From Paenibacillus lutimineralis (lineage in GTDB: Bacteria > Bacillota > Bacilli > Paenibacillales > Paenibacillaceae), in contig NZ_CP034346.1 of the NCBI RefSeq assembly GCF_003991425.1, positions 4,005,501 through 4,069,500 on the forward strand: a stretch of DNA of 64,000 bases, written 5' to 3'. The notes below the pieces were generated by a model. The model saw only the letters and a list, made by a program, of their open reading frames with translations, was not told the DNA's origin and made no database searches. The stretch's first letter is position 1; each line of letters opens with the position of its first letter. Below, piece after piece: positions 28,212 to 38,141 of the stretch. The translations under genes were made by a program, and so were the position numbers.

Positions 28212-28432
28212 GACAATTCCTCCGTTTGTTGCACTTTAATGGATGCTGCGTGGATGCCGATTTCACTGTAGTAATCCTTGACCATCGCAATGACCTCAGC
28301 CGCCTTCTCCAGCACTATAATACGTTTACCAGTAACCAAGGTTACGTATGTATCGGGTGTTTCCTCGACGGTCTCGATCATCAGAGCATTAAGCCACATT
28401 TGCGAGCCGTTCAAGCGTGTGACAGAAATCAT
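28208..28432 (-). CDS. swrD: FlbD-family flagellar protein (SwrD)
   Basis: Small protein (74 residues) of the FlbD/SwrD family that increases flagellar torque for swarming in B. subtilis. Typical start MISVTRLNGSQMWLNALMIE and the motif TLVTGKRIIVLEKAAEV. Placed between flgE and fliL, as in Bacillus. Confidence 0.9.
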   Translation of the reverse strand: MISVTRLNGSQMWLNALMIETVEETPDTYVTLVTGKRIIVLEKAAEVIAMVKDYYSEIGIHAASIKVQQTEELS

Positions 28433-28501
28433 TATTAACCTCCCGTCTTAACCGTAAGTCGCTTATTCTCCTTCTATAACCTGCAGTTCCATCCGGTAAG
28501 T

Positions 28502-28525
28502 CGGGGAAGGGATCTCCCTCCCCCG
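28502..28525 (-). other. Intercistronic GC hairpin between flgE and swrD
   Basis: Nine-base-pair stem on the minus strand (CGGGGGAGG/CCTTCCCCG with one G-T pair) in the spacer just after the flgE stop codon. No T-tract follows, so it is more likely an mRNA stability or processing element than a terminator. Confidence 0.5.
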
Positions 28526-28536
28526 TTATGCTAGGC

Positions 28537-29358
28537 TTAGCGTTTCAGGTTAACAACTTCTTGCAATACTTCGTCGGAAGTCGTAATAATTCGGGAGTTT
28601 GCCTGGAATCCACGCTGCGCGACAATCATCTCTGTGAATTCACCCGTCAAATCGACGTTGGACATTTCCAACTGTCCAGCGATAATTGAACCTGTACCCA
28701 ACTCAGCGTTATTTGCCGTAGTCGGTTCAAGCTCTCCATCGGCAATGGCGTTCAGTGTAACACGATACAGATTGCCACCAATCTTCTCGAGTCCTTCCGG
28801 GTTCGTGACCTTGGCTACGCCGATTTGAGCACCTGCCTCCGTCTCTCCAGTATTCATCTTCTGTACGATCGTTCCGTCAGCAGCAATCGAGAACGCTGTT
28901 ACATCATCGCCGATTGGTTCAAGTACCTCGCCACCGGCGTCACATACAAGCAATCCATCGGAAGTAACCAATTGGCGGGCTGCATCCAGATGGAAGTCCC
29001 CTGCTCTCGTCAGAAAAGGAACTTCCTGATCAGGAGACAATTTAACAAGGAAGAATCCATCCCCATCAATCCGCAGATCCAACGGATTATTAGTCGTCAT
29101 TGCGCTTCCGCCTGTATGCATCGTATCGATCGAGCCGATAGATACGCCAAGGCCGATTTGCTTGGCATTCACGCCACCGCTTTCTCCATCATTCGGTGCA
29201 GTGACTCCGGATACCGTCTGACTCATGATATCCTTGAACATTACACGTCCAGATTTGAAACCAACCGTATTCACGTTGGCGATGTTATTGCCGATTACGT
29301 CAAGCTTCGTCTGAAACCCGCGCATCCCGGACACGCCAGAGTACATCGATCTTAACAT
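28537..29358 (-). CDS. flgE: Flagellar hook protein FlgE (FlgE/FlgF/FlgG family)
   Basis: Hook or rod-type axial protein. Conserved N terminus MLRSMYSGVSGMRGFQTKLDVIGNNIANVNTVG, with the terminal coiled-coil segment at the C terminus (EMIVAQRGFQANSRIITTSDEVLQEVVNL). At 273 residues it has the short form of Bacillus FlgE (264; formerly annotated flgG). Position after flgD supports the hook rather than the rod. Confidence 0.92.
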   Translation of the reverse strand: MLRSMYSGVSGMRGFQTKLDVIGNNIANVNTVGFKSGRVMFKDIMSQTVSGVTAPNDGESGGVNAKQIGLGVSIGSIDTMHTGGSAMTTNNPLDLRIDGDGFFLVKLSPDQEVPFLTRAGDFHLDAARQLVTSDGLLVCDAGGEVLEPIGDDVTAFSIAADGTIVQKMNTGETEAGAQIGVAKVTNPEGLEKIGGNLYRVTLNAIADGELEPTTANNAELGTGSIIAGQLEMSNVDLTGEFTEMIVAQRGFQANSRIITTSDEVLQEVVNLKR

Positions 29359-29447
29359 TGATACATTCCTCCCGTTATTGATAGTTATTAGAGCCGCTTC
29401 AGTCGATCTGCGGCCTCTGCTTGGCTCTCCGAATCCGGGCCAGCCAA

Positions 29448-29837
29448 TTAAGAAATAATCACTGCACTATCTATCTGAGTGAACACATTATCCTGCATAC
29501 TGTTCTTGTCCATCGCGGTAACAACGGTTCGGTTCTGAACATTAACGATCAGCGCCATATCCTTCATTAGAATTAATGAATCCTTGGCTCCTTTGGCCGC
29601 TGCACGATCGATGGCCGAATTGATCTTGCTGATCTGATCAGGCTTCAACTCTATTCCCCGCTGCTCCAGACGCTTGACTGCATGGTTACTCAACCGGAAC
29701 AACTCGTCCTGGAACAGTTCCTTGAAGGAATTCCCTTGAGATTGAGCGTTACCCCCGATATGATTCTTCGGTTGCTGTAAAGCACCAGGATGAACGATAC
29801 CAGGATATAGATTACCTACACGTACGGGCTCATTCAT
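29448..29837 (-). CDS. TIGR02530-type flagellar operon protein
   Basis: 129 residues of the flagellar-operon family known as TIGR02530, found between flgD and flgE in many Firmicutes and spirochaetes. The conserved core is ERGIELKPDQISKINSAIDRAA-like followed by ALIVNVQNRTVVTAM. The N-terminal 30 or so residues are divergent. It overlaps flgD by four bases. Function not established; position suggests a role in hook assembly. Confidence 0.85.
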   Translation of the reverse strand: MNEPVRVGNLYPGIVHPGALQQPKNHIGGNAQSQGNSFKELFQDELFRLSNHAVKRLEQRGIELKPDQISKINSAIDRAAAKGAKDSLILMKDMALIVNVQNRTVVTAMDKNSMQDNVFTQIDSAVIIS

Positions 29838-30385
29838 TCTGTCTCAGCCCCTTGTCCAGTGGACGGATCTTCTGGAGCAGTCTCAACAGGAGGTGGATTT
29901 TCCGTGGAAGGATTCTCCGCTTCTTGCGGATTTTCCACTCTCTCAACCTTGGATACTTCAATTTCTTGATTGCCTACCTTAACATACATTTCGCCGCCGC
30001 GGACAATGACTGCCTCCACGATGCCGCTAGCCTTATCGGATACAACCGACGGCTTACCAGTTGCTATATCGTACTCTCCGGTAGAAGTGGATGTATTCCA
30101 GCTAACAACCTTCCCAATAAGTCCGGAAGTGTTGCCGAGGGACTGGCTCATCTTGCCGATCTGGTCAGATATATTGATCAATTGTTCCACTGAAGTAAAC
30201 TGCGCCAATTGAGCAATCGTATCCTTATTGTCCATCGGAGACAACGGATCCTGATTCCCCATTTGCGTAATCAGCAATTTGAGGAAGGAGTCTTTGCCCA
30301 AGGAGTTATCGAGCTTGCTTGCCTTGGCCACATTCTCAGCTGAGTAATTTGGCCACATGACCTTTGACGTAACAACGTCTGCCAT
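29834..30385 (-). CDS. flgD: Flagellar hook assembly scaffold FlgD
   Basis: Hook-capping scaffold. The N-terminal FlgD signature is KDSFLKLLITQMGNQDPLSP plus AQFTSVEQL. The C-terminal hook-cap fold is short, and the tail is rich in Glu/Pro/Thr (about residues 145-183). Length 183. Follows fliK. Confidence 0.95.
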   Translation of the reverse strand: MADVVTSKVMWPNYSAENVAKASKLDNSLGKDSFLKLLITQMGNQDPLSPMDNKDTIAQLAQFTSVEQLINISDQIGKMSQSLGNTSGLIGKVVSWNTSTSTGEYDIATGKPSVVSDKASGIVEAVIVRGGEMYVKVGNQEIEVSKVERVENPQEAENPSTENPPPVETAPEDPSTGQGAETE

Positions 30386-30401
30386 TTGCTTACCTCCTCT
30401 C

Positions 30402-31835
30402 TTATGCTCTCGCTACGAAGGAACTGCCCATGTTCAATTCTTTCGCTCGCACTTCGCTGATCCAGTCATTCCATTCTTCATTCAGATCATAGACTGACAG
30501 CAATTCTTCCTCAGAGACGGTCACATCACGCCGCTTGCTTTGCTGCTGCCCGCTGCTTCCGCTGCCAGGTTGCCGTCCATCATGATACATATGCGAAGAG
30601 AGGGAAGTATTCTGGGTTACCTCCAGCTTGCTTACCTGAAGTCCCTGGGCCTGCAATGCCGAGCGAAGCTGTGACATCTGTGCCTCCAATGACTCCTTGG
30701 CAAAAGCGTGCTCCGTAATAAACTGCGCTACCAGTTGGCCGTTCTGCATCTTAATTTGGACATCCACACTGCCAAGATGCTGAGGATTTAAGGAAATTCT
30801 CGCCTCAGACATACCCTGAGTCTTAATGATATCCAGCTTATTAATCAGAAACTGTCCAACCTCTTTGCCGAAGTTCTCCACAGGAACTGGTGGTGCTTTG
30901 ACCGTGAGTTGGGCTGTACCCGCATCGCGAAGTGCAAGTTGGCCTGCGGTCACAACATGTCCTAATTGGAAGTTAGACAGGTCATCCGCCGTGTTAGATC
31001 CAGAACCCGACTTCTCGGCACCTTCGAGTACGCGTCCACTCGCTGTTATTGCCTCTGCTGTAGTTAAATCAACGGCACGTGACAGATGAGCTGTAGGAAT
31101 TGTCTCATTCACCTTCGTAGCGTTACCCTGACCTGCATCTACACGTAGACTTGTATCTGCAGCCAAATGAGGAAGTACATTTTGCCCTCTATTCGAGACA
31201 GCAAATCGTGCGTGCTGAGTATCTGTGCCCTTCACTTCTCCAGATAATCCAGCTTCCTCCAGAATACTCTTCAGAGATCCGAGTAAATTCTCGAAGGATT
31301 GAACACCATTACTATTCAAACCCGCTGACCTGGATTCCATATTCGCAGCAGCCAATTGAAGCAGTGTATCATGGAGCGCAAACTTTATCGTCTCCATATG
31401 TTGTGCCAGTGCAGGCACCTTAGCTTCGATCGTAGACAACGTCTCTGCATCTTGAACAATATCGCTTGGCTGTAACGTTTGCTGGGCCTGGATCATCCAG
31501 CTCTGCAGCGCAGACAATAGCGCAGGATTGTCAACCAGTGCTTCATCAAGTTGCTCAAGCTGCTGAAGCAGGCTATCCATCATGCTGCTCAGCGATTCGG
31601 CCCCAGGATCAACCTCAGCTTCTCCGCTAGTTGCCTCGGATGTAACGCCGAGCAGAGCATTGAGCTGGGTCAGAAGCTGCGTTTGCTGAGATTTACCGTC
31701 CCCTGTCATCATAGACAGCATAGCTTGGCTGAACGATTGTGCCGGGTCTATGGTAGCAGTTCCCTTATTGTTTCCGGAGGACATAATCGAGTTTGCTTGG
31801 GTTCCAGCAAGTAGATTGGTTACTGTTTGGCTCAT
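30402..31835 (-). CDS. fliK: Flagellar hook-length control protein FliK
   Basis: Secreted ruler that triggers the FlhB specificity switch. The N-terminal two-thirds are low-complexity Gln/Ser/Ala-rich. The C-terminal Flg_hook domain is clear (ARISLNPQHLGSVDVQIKM ... LRSALQAQGLQVSKLEV). Length 477. A distinct FliK-like protein (YlqG) is encoded at 52381-54423. Confidence 0.92.
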   Translation of the reverse strand: MSQTVTNLLAGTQANSIMSSGNNKGTATIDPAQSFSQAMLSMMTGDGKSQQTQLLTQLNALLGVTSEATSGEAEVDPGAESLSSMMDSLLQQLEQLDEALVDNPALLSALQSWMIQAQQTLQPSDIVQDAETLSTIEAKVPALAQHMETIKFALHDTLLQLAAANMESRSAGLNSNGVQSFENLLGSLKSILEEAGLSGEVKGTDTQHARFAVSNRGQNVLPHLAADTSLRVDAGQGNATKVNETIPTAHLSRAVDLTTAEAITASGRVLEGAEKSGSGSNTADDLSNFQLGHVVTAGQLALRDAGTAQLTVKAPPVPVENFGKEVGQFLINKLDIIKTQGMSEARISLNPQHLGSVDVQIKMQNGQLVAQFITEHAFAKESLEAQMSQLRSALQAQGLQVSKLEVTQNTSLSSHMYHDGRQPGSGSSGQQQSKRRDVTVSEEELLSVYDLNEEWNDWISEVRAKELNMGSSFVARA

Positions 31836-31884
31836 ATTTTTTCACCTCCTTTCAAGAGTTCATTTGATCACTTGAATTAGGCCT

Positions 31885-32811
31885 TTATTTTGCTACGAGC
31901 TGATTCAATATTTTTACCGATGCTTTCTCATCTTGGTCAGTCATCGCGGTCATAATCTTCGAGCGGGTCGAATCGTCGATTGCCCGTAAAATCTTAAGCG
32001 ACTTTTCAGGGCTGATCTTATAGGTCTGTAAAATAAGCTTGGCAGCCGACTCCGTCGACATCGATGCAAACGTCGCGCTTAATTGAGCATCATCCAATCC
32101 TTTATTAGCAACCGTGGTCCCGGTCTCGGCTTCCTTCTTGAGCCTGGATTGCAATGCAGCGATATTCAAATCTTCAGAAGGCTTAACATCCTTCAATTTG
32201 ATCGAGATGTCAGCTGCTTTTTGCGGGTCCATCTTCTCCAGTATCGCGACCTTGCTATCGTTGCTCATGACGCTGAACATCTGCAGAGTCTCTTCCTCCG
32301 TCAGTTTGTCAAAAATCGCTGCTGCCTTACTTGGACTCATCTCCGCATAGATTTGCGACAGCTTCTTGACTTCCTTCAAGTAGTTCGCGTCTTGCTCTTC
32401 CTGAGCGGCTTTAGACGAAACGTCACGCTCCGTATTCAGAGCATCTTGAAGCTTCTTCACCTGATCGGATTGCTCCTGAGCCTTAGAGTTCGCTTCCTGC
32501 AGCTGTGACTCTTGCTTGGCCAGTTGTTCCTTAAGCTGCTTGATTGTCGCCTCGGAACTCTTCTCCTGCAGCTTCGTCTCCTCTTTCTTCTTCGCTTCAG
32601 GTGAGCCATCGTCAGGAATCCAATTTTTTACGATTGGAATTTGCTTGCCGAAGTCAAACAAAGTATCCCGAAAATTCATATTGAACAATGCCATAAGCAC
32701 CGTAAGCATAACAATAAGGAATATAATCGGTGTCACGAAGAATAAAAATCGTGTGAATCCTCCGCCTGATTCCTCTAATTGTTCGTCTAGCTCTACCTCG
32801 TTTTTGGCCAT
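31885..32811 (-). CDS. ylxF: MotE/YlxF-type protein with MgtE-N-like repeats
   Basis: 308 residues. One membrane helix (about 21-45), a coiled coil rich in Glu/Gln/Lys (about 70-150), then MgtE-N/FliG-N-like helical repeats (YAEMSPSKAAAIFDKLTEEE, LEKMDPQKAADISIKL). The same position between fliJ and fliK is held by YlxF in B. subtilis. Family members are thought to help stator or flagellar assembly; the exact role is uncertain. It is longer than Bacillus YlxF through a duplicated repeat region at the C terminus. Confidence 0.85.
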   Translation of the reverse strand: MAKNEVELDEQLEESGGGFTRFLFFVTPIIFLIVMLTVLMALFNMNFRDTLFDFGKQIPIVKNWIPDDGSPEAKKKEETKLQEKSSEATIKQLKEQLAKQESQLQEANSKAQEQSDQVKKLQDALNTERDVSSKAAQEEQDANYLKEVKKLSQIYAEMSPSKAAAIFDKLTEEETLQMFSVMSNDSKVAILEKMDPQKAADISIKLKDVKPSEDLNIAALQSRLKKEAETGTTVANKGLDDAQLSATFASMSTESAAKLILQTYKISPEKSLKILRAIDDSTRSKIMTAMTDQDEKASVKILNQLVAK

Positions 32812-32878
32812 TTCTATCCCCTCCTTCGTAAACCCATGCCCGTTACTCCTATAGAAGCCGTTACTTGAACACGTGTTA

Positions 32879-33337
32879 TTAGCGGGCTTTCATGGCAAAC
32901 CGGACAGTAGCCATCTCGTCCAGTTCATGTTGTTCCCGAAGAAGCATCTCGTGCTGGAATTTTTGCTGCTCCTTTTCCTTCGCTTTAAGCCACACTTTCT
33001 CATCGAGCATTTTGCCGGTCAAATGCGTTTTTTTCTTATCAACATTGATTTCGGCACGCTTTACCTCACCGATCTTTTGCGAAATGCACACTTCCAAGTA
33101 ATCTGCATAGTACTGTAGCTCCTGCAGCTTAACTACCGAAGCCCTATTTTCCATTTCCGACTGAATCTCAGACAAAGTATTCGCACGATCCAAGAAGAGC
33201 TGCTCCAAGGAACGCCGCTGAGCCTCCAGTTCCCCAACAGCAGCAGAGAGCATCCATTCAGCCTGAGTTCTCTCATTAGACTTCAAATCTACGACTTTTT
33301 GATAGACATAACGGAACCTCATCCTTGTATCTGTCAC
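32879..33337 (-). CDS. fliJ: Flagellar export chaperone FliJ
   Basis: Coiled-coil stalk of the export ATPase. 152 residues, nearly all helical, starting FRYVYQKVVDLKSNERTQAEW. The GTG start overlaps the fliI stop (GTGA); an ATG five codons later is only two bases from AAGG, so the overlap start is preferred. Confidence 0.9.
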   Translation of the reverse strand: MTDTRMRFRYVYQKVVDLKSNERTQAEWMLSAAVGELEAQRRSLEQLFLDRANTLSEIQSEMENRASVVKLQELQYYADYLEVCISQKIGEVKRAEINVDKKKTHLTGKMLDEKVWLKAKEKEQQKFQHEMLLREQHELDEMATVRFAMKAR

Positions 33338-34653
33338 TCCCTAGTAAATTCGGAAATTAAACGCTCCTGCGCTTCTGACAATACGACCTTCTCATCCACC
33401 CTCTGCTTCGAAAAGGCCCAAATACTCTGAATATAGCTTAGCGCTTCATCAATTTCCTCATTGGATCCTTGCTGGTAAGCGCCGATATTAATCAAATCCT
33501 CAGAATCCTTGTACACTGCGAGCAATCGTTTGTAATTCTCAGCGGCATCGTTCTGCTCTCTGGACACAATGTCCTTCATCACACGACTGATACTTGCCAT
33601 GATGTCAATGGCTGGAAAATGCCCCCGATTAGCAATGCTACGGTTTAAGACAATATGTCCATCGAGAATCCCTCGTACCGCATCCGCAATCGGCTCATTC
33701 ATGTCGTCTCCGTCAACCAGCACAGTGTAAAAAGCCGTAATCGAACCGACAGGTCCAGTTCCTGCTCGCTCCATAAGCTTGGGTAGTGCAGCGAATACCG
33801 ACGGAGTATAGCCGCGCATCGCTGGCGGTTCGCCGACGGCCAGTCCGACCTCACGAAGTGCCATCGCATAACGGGTAACTGAGTCCATCATCAGCATCAC
33901 ATTTAGACCGCGGTCGCGAAAATATTCAGCGATCGTCGTCGCGATCAGCGCCCCCTTCATCCGGATGAGTGCCGGCTGGTCAGACGTTGCTACGACAACA
34001 ACCGAACGCTCCAACCCTTCCGGCCCGAGATCTCGTTCGATAAAATCTCTTACCTCGCGACCTCGTTCCCCTATTAGAGCGATTACGTTAACATCCGCTG
34101 AAGTATTGCGGGCAATCATGCCCATCAATGTACTCTTCCCGACACCTGAACCTGCGAAGATACCTACGCGCTGGCCTTTGCCGATTGTAAGCAGTCCATC
34201 AATCGCTCTAACACCGATGCTAATGGGCTCTTCGACTCTAGGGCGATTCATCGGATTGATTGGCTTCGCGAAGGTGGAATAATGACCTAATCTGGAAGGC
34301 AATAGCGATTCATCAAGCGGCTGCCCCAGTCCATCCAACACCTTACCTAGCAGTTCAGAACCAACCTGTACCGTAAGCGGCTTCCCAGTCCCGACTACAT
34401 CACAGCCGGGTCCGATAGCTTGCAGCTCCCCGAGCGGCATCAACAGCACCTTGTTGTCGCGGAATCCAACAACTTCAGCCATGAGCGGCTGGGATGATTT
34501 ATTCGGATATATGTAACAGACATCGCCGATGCTTGCGTCCGGACCCTCGGACTCAATCATCAGGCCGATGACTTGTGTGACTTTGCCATTAACACGCACA
34601 GGATCAAGTTGTCTCAGATGCTCGATATAACGCGATGAATTAATGGTTGTCAT
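33334..34653 (-). CDS. fliI: Flagellum-specific ATP synthase FliI
   Basis: Hexameric export ATPase. Walker A GIFAGSGVGKSTLMG, catalytic GERGREVRDF and Walker B LMMDSVTRYAMA are all present. Length 439 normal. Coupled with fliH upstream and fliJ downstream. Confidence 0.97.
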   Translation of the reverse strand: MTTINSSRYIEHLRQLDPVRVNGKVTQVIGLMIESEGPDASIGDVCYIYPNKSSQPLMAEVVGFRDNKVLLMPLGELQAIGPGCDVVGTGKPLTVQVGSELLGKVLDGLGQPLDESLLPSRLGHYSTFAKPINPMNRPRVEEPISIGVRAIDGLLTIGKGQRVGIFAGSGVGKSTLMGMIARNTSADVNVIALIGERGREVRDFIERDLGPEGLERSVVVVATSDQPALIRMKGALIATTIAEYFRDRGLNVMLMMDSVTRYAMALREVGLAVGEPPAMRGYTPSVFAALPKLMERAGTGPVGSITAFYTVLVDGDDMNEPIADAVRGILDGHIVLNRSIANRGHFPAIDIMASISRVMKDIVSREQNDAAENYKRLLAVYKDSEDLINIGAYQQGSNEEIDEALSYIQSIWAFSKQRVDEKVVLSEAQERLISEFTRE

Positions 34654-34664
34654 TTCTTCGTCCC

Positions 34665-35495
34665 CTATTCCTCTGTCTGCAGCGAGATACGCAGTAATTC
34701 CTTCTTAATCTCCGCAAGCTGGGTGTCGATTCTGGCATCGATGCTACCGTAGGCGGATCGTATAACGCAACCTCGATCCTTCACAGTCGGGTCAGGTAGA
34801 ATCTGAAGCTCAGCTTGTGAATCAATCGCTAGCGTCAACTCTTCTCTCGCAGCTTGTACAAAGGAGAACTGAGCAGGGGCTACGCAGAGCGTAATCTCCC
34901 CTTGCTCTCTCTTACGAGCCAGGCTGCCCTTAATCAGATCCACCGTATATGACGGTTCAAGTGCCAGTTGCTTGTCGATAACCTTCTCGGCGATCGCACA
35001 GCTTAGCTCGACTAGAAAAGGCTCGGATTCTTGGATGATCCGCTCCTTCTCCACATATGCTTGCTGCAGAACCGCACTCGCCTCATGCATCATTTCATCA
35101 ATCTTCGTCTTCAGTTCTTGTTCGGCCTGCAGTTTGCCTTCCTCATAGCCCTGACTGAAACCCTCCGACTTAATAGCCTCGACAAGATGTTCATCCTGTT
35201 CTCTCTTCTCCCGCCACCAAGCTTCAATCTGTTCGTGAGCTTCAGCTAGCAGCTTCTCTGCTTCTTCCGAAGCAGCCCTGACCTGCTGTTCAGCAAAGTC
35301 CTTGGCATCGACCAGCATTTGCCGTCTGGCCTCCTCCGCTGCTATATCTGCCTCCGAAATAACATCATCTTGGGCGGTTGGGGCCACTTCATCCTCGAAC
35401 ACTTCGTCCTCGGGTTTGGCGTAGGTTCTCGCTAAATCCAGCTGCTTAAGAACATCTACCGGAACGTACTGCGACACCTTAATCAGATTAGACAA
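34665..35495 (-). CDS. fliH: Flagellar assembly protein FliH
   Basis: Negative regulator and stator-like partner of FliI. Long charged coiled coil (about 50-150) then a V-ATPase E-subunit-like C-terminal domain. TTG at 35495, nine bases after GGAGGAG and overlapping the fliG stop by eight bases, gives 276 residues starting MSNLIKVSQYV; ATG at 35504 touches the ribosome site. Confidence 0.88.
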   Translation of the reverse strand: MSNLIKVSQYVPVDVLKQLDLARTYAKPEDEVFEDEVAPTAQDDVISEADIAAEEARRQMLVDAKDFAEQQVRAASEEAEKLLAEAHEQIEAWWREKREQDEHLVEAIKSEGFSQGYEEGKLQAEQELKTKIDEMMHEASAVLQQAYVEKERIIQESEPFLVELSCAIAEKVIDKQLALEPSYTVDLIKGSLARKREQGEITLCVAPAQFSFVQAAREELTLAIDSQAELQILPDPTVKDRGCVIRSAYGSIDARIDTQLAEIKKELLRISLQTEE

Positions 35496-36504
35496 TGATG
35501 TCATCTCCTCCGCCACGGGCAATAATGATCTCACCGGCTTCTTCCAGTCTGCGGATAGTAGCTACGATACGAGTCTGAGCTTCTTCCACGTCACGCAGCC
35601 GTACTGGCCCCATATATTCCATTTCTTCCTTGAAAGTATCGGACATCCGCTTGGACATATTGCGGAATACCGCTTCGCGTACCTCTTCGCTTGCCACTTT
35701 GAGCGCAAGCTGCAGATCGGCATTCTCGATATCGCGGATAATCCGCTGAATCGAACGGTTGTCGATATTGACGATATCCTCGAATACGAACATGCGCTTC
35801 TTGATCTCCTCGGCAAGTTCTGGATCCTGTATCTCCAGAGAATCGAGAATCGTCCTCTCCGTACCGCGGTCGACGCCGTTCAGGATCTGAACGATCGACT
35901 CTATGCCGCCAGCGCTTGTATAGTCCTGAGTCACCGTTGCTGACAGCTTCTGCTCCAGCACACGCTCTACCTGAGATATTACCTCTGGCGATGTGCTGTC
36001 CATCATTGCAATCCGGCGAGCCACCTCAGCCTGTTTCTCCTGTGGAAGAGAGGACAATATGGATGCTGCTTGCTCGAACTGCAAGTATGATAATACCAAA
36101 GCAATGGTCTGTGCATTTTCATTTTGAATGAAGTTAAGAATTTGATTTGGATCGGCTTTACGAGCGAAATCAAAGGGTCTTACTTGCAAAGTAGCAGTTA
36201 ACCTATTGAGGATATCCTGCGCCTTGCTCTCGCCAAGCGCTTTCTCCAGAATCTCCTTGGCATAAGTGATGCCGCCCTGTGAAATGTATTCCTGAGCCAT
36301 GCAGATCTGGTGAAACTCAGTCATGATCATTTCTTTCTCAGCGCTGTCAACCTTGCGTACATTTGCGATTTCAAGCGTGAGTTGTTCAATCTCTTCCTCA
36401 CGCAGATGCTTGAAAATTTCAGCGGACACTTCTGGCCCAAGAGTAATTAACAAAATCGCCGCTTTTTGCCTCCCGGTAAGCACCGTAGGATTTCCTTTTG
36501 ACAA
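35488..36504 (-). CDS. fliG: Flagellar motor switch protein FliG
   Basis: Rotor protein that contacts FliF, FliM and stators. Three-domain armadillo architecture; the C-terminal torque helix with charged residues (RSIQRIIRDIENADLQLALK) and the terminal EEAGEIIIARGGGDDIIV are conserved. TTG at 36504 lies five bases after AGAGGTGA; GTG at 36513 would sit inside that site. 338 residues. Confidence 0.96.
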   Translation of the reverse strand: MSKGNPTVLTGRQKAAILLITLGPEVSAEIFKHLREEEIEQLTLEIANVRKVDSAEKEMIMTEFHQICMAQEYISQGGITYAKEILEKALGESKAQDILNRLTATLQVRPFDFARKADPNQILNFIQNENAQTIALVLSYLQFEQAASILSSLPQEKQAEVARRIAMMDSTSPEVISQVERVLEQKLSATVTQDYTSAGGIESIVQILNGVDRGTERTILDSLEIQDPELAEEIKKRMFVFEDIVNIDNRSIQRIIRDIENADLQLALKVASEEVREAVFRNMSKRMSDTFKEEMEYMGPVRLRDVEEAQTRIVATIRRLEEAGEIIIARGGGDDIIV

Positions 36505-36515
36505 TGCGTTCACCT

Positions 36516-38108
36516 CTATTCGTCAGCCAGCCATGTGCGAAGCAAGTTGACAAATTCATCCGGCTTCTTCTTGGCCAGTGTCTCAAGTTGTTTGCGCACT
36601 TGGTTCTCGTTCGTGACTGATTCCAAATTAATGGAAGGAAACTCCGGTGTAAGCGGCATTGGAATTTCTTCTTCCTCGATTTCTTGATTTCTGTTACGGC
36701 GGACAATCAGGAAGATAATTCCCGCAATCGCCAGCAGTGCAGCTGCCCCGACTCCCCAAACAAGTGGGCTTGACAAGCTCAGGCCAGAAGCATTTTGTTC
36801 AGTTCCATGAAATGGTTGCGAATAGACAGCAACTTTTCGTTGTAGTTCTGCGTCTGTATATGTAGTACCGGAATCTGCAAGATATGAACCTACGATATTA
36901 GCCAGAATGGTCTGAATCGCTGATTCAGTCGCAGGGTCTAAAGTCTGTTGCCCATTAGGTGGTTCAACCACCGCGTTAATGGTTAGATCCTTCACCACAT
37001 AAGGACTGGCAACAATATCCTTTGTAATATGATTCACTTCATAATTTATCGTTGAGGACGACTCTTCTGAAGAAGACCCGTTACCTGTCCCAGCAGACGG
37101 ATATCCCGGAACATCCTGCTCACCGGTTCCAGCTATACCACCTACGCCATTAGCTTGGCCTGTATAGCTCTTTTGAATTTTTTGGGCACTGATTTCGATG
37201 CCCTTCATATTCTCTGTATCTACTGGAGTTACTAAGTTGTCCTTCTGAGTAACCTGATCGAAGTTAAGTGTAGATGCTACCAGCACTTCGACCTTTTCCG
37301 GTCCAGTTAGTTTGGACAGGAACTGTTTGACGCTCTGGCGTACATCGCTCTCGAATTTCTTCTGCAAAGCCATGTTTTCCTGAACGGCCGTCGTAAGCGA
37401 AGCAATCTTGCCTCCGCTCCCCCCCTCTCCCGATGCGAGCAGAACGTTATCATCACTAGAAGATAAGGAGATGTTCTCGATCGGCAGATTAGGCACCGAC
37501 GTCTTGATTAAATTGAAATATCCATCAATCGCTTCCTGGGTCGGGCGATAGCCCGGCTTGAAACTAACAACTACGGAAGCTGAAGCTTTCTCTTGCTCGG
37601 AAGGACTCGCGAATACATTTTCGGCCGGTAGATTGATCAACACTTTCGCATTGTTGACGCCCTTCATGCTCTTCAGCAGTTGCTCTACCTCGCCATTCAG
37701 TGCTTTTTTGTACTTCACACTGAACTCATTGTCTGTCATTCCGATCAACGAAGAATTTTCGTTGAAAGATTCTAGTCCGATCGAACCGTTCTGAACGATC
37801 CCTTGTGAACCGATATCGACTTTCACTCTAGCCACATTCTTGCTAGGCACCGAAATACTCGAGCCATCCGTGCTCAATTTGTACGGAACACCGCTTGATT
37901 CCAAGTAAGTAATAATACCCGCTGCATCCGAGGAATCCAAATTCGTAAAAGCGACATCATATTCCGTTTTAGAAAATTGAACCGTAAGCAGAATAATCGC
38001 CAGCAATATAATCGAAACTGTAGAAATTAACAACGTTTTTTGCTTCTTGCTGAAACGGTTCCAGTAACCCGTTAATGTATCCCGGTACTGGGCAATTCTC
38101 TCATTCAC
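36516..38108 (-). CDS. fliF: Flagellar M-ring protein FliF
   Basis: Forms the MS-ring. Two membrane helices (about 26-46 and 448-468) flank the ring-building motifs (TNLDSSDAAGIITYLESSGVPYKL; VNNAKVLINLPAENVF) and a Gly/Ser-rich disordered insert (about 320-345). The C-terminal FliG-binding tail ends LLRTWLADE. Length 530. Confidence 0.97.
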   Translation of the reverse strand: MNERIAQYRDTLTGYWNRFSKKQKTLLISTVSIILLAIILLTVQFSKTEYDVAFTNLDSSDAAGIITYLESSGVPYKLSTDGSSISVPSKNVARVKVDIGSQGIVQNGSIGLESFNENSSLIGMTDNEFSVKYKKALNGEVEQLLKSMKGVNNAKVLINLPAENVFASPSEQEKASASVVVSFKPGYRPTQEAIDGYFNLIKTSVPNLPIENISLSSSDDNVLLASGEGGSGGKIASLTTAVQENMALQKKFESDVRQSVKQFLSKLTGPEKVEVLVASTLNFDQVTQKDNLVTPVDTENMKGIEISAQKIQKSYTGQANGVGGIAGTGEQDVPGYPSAGTGNGSSSEESSSTINYEVNHITKDIVASPYVVKDLTINAVVEPPNGQQTLDPATESAIQTILANIVGSYLADSGTTYTDAELQRKVAVYSQPFHGTEQNASGLSLSSPLVWGVGAAALLAIAGIIFLIVRRNRNQEIEEEEIPMPLTPEFPSINLESVTNENQVRKQLETLAKKKPDEFVNLLRTWLADE

Positions 38109-38141
38109 GACGTCACCTCATCCAAAGCTTGCTAGTTTTCG

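Noticed and set aside
28537-29358. Rod protein FlgG or FlgF instead of hook FlgE
   Set aside because: The position between flgD and swrD/fliL and the length match Bacillus FlgE; the rod genes usually lie elsewhere in this group.
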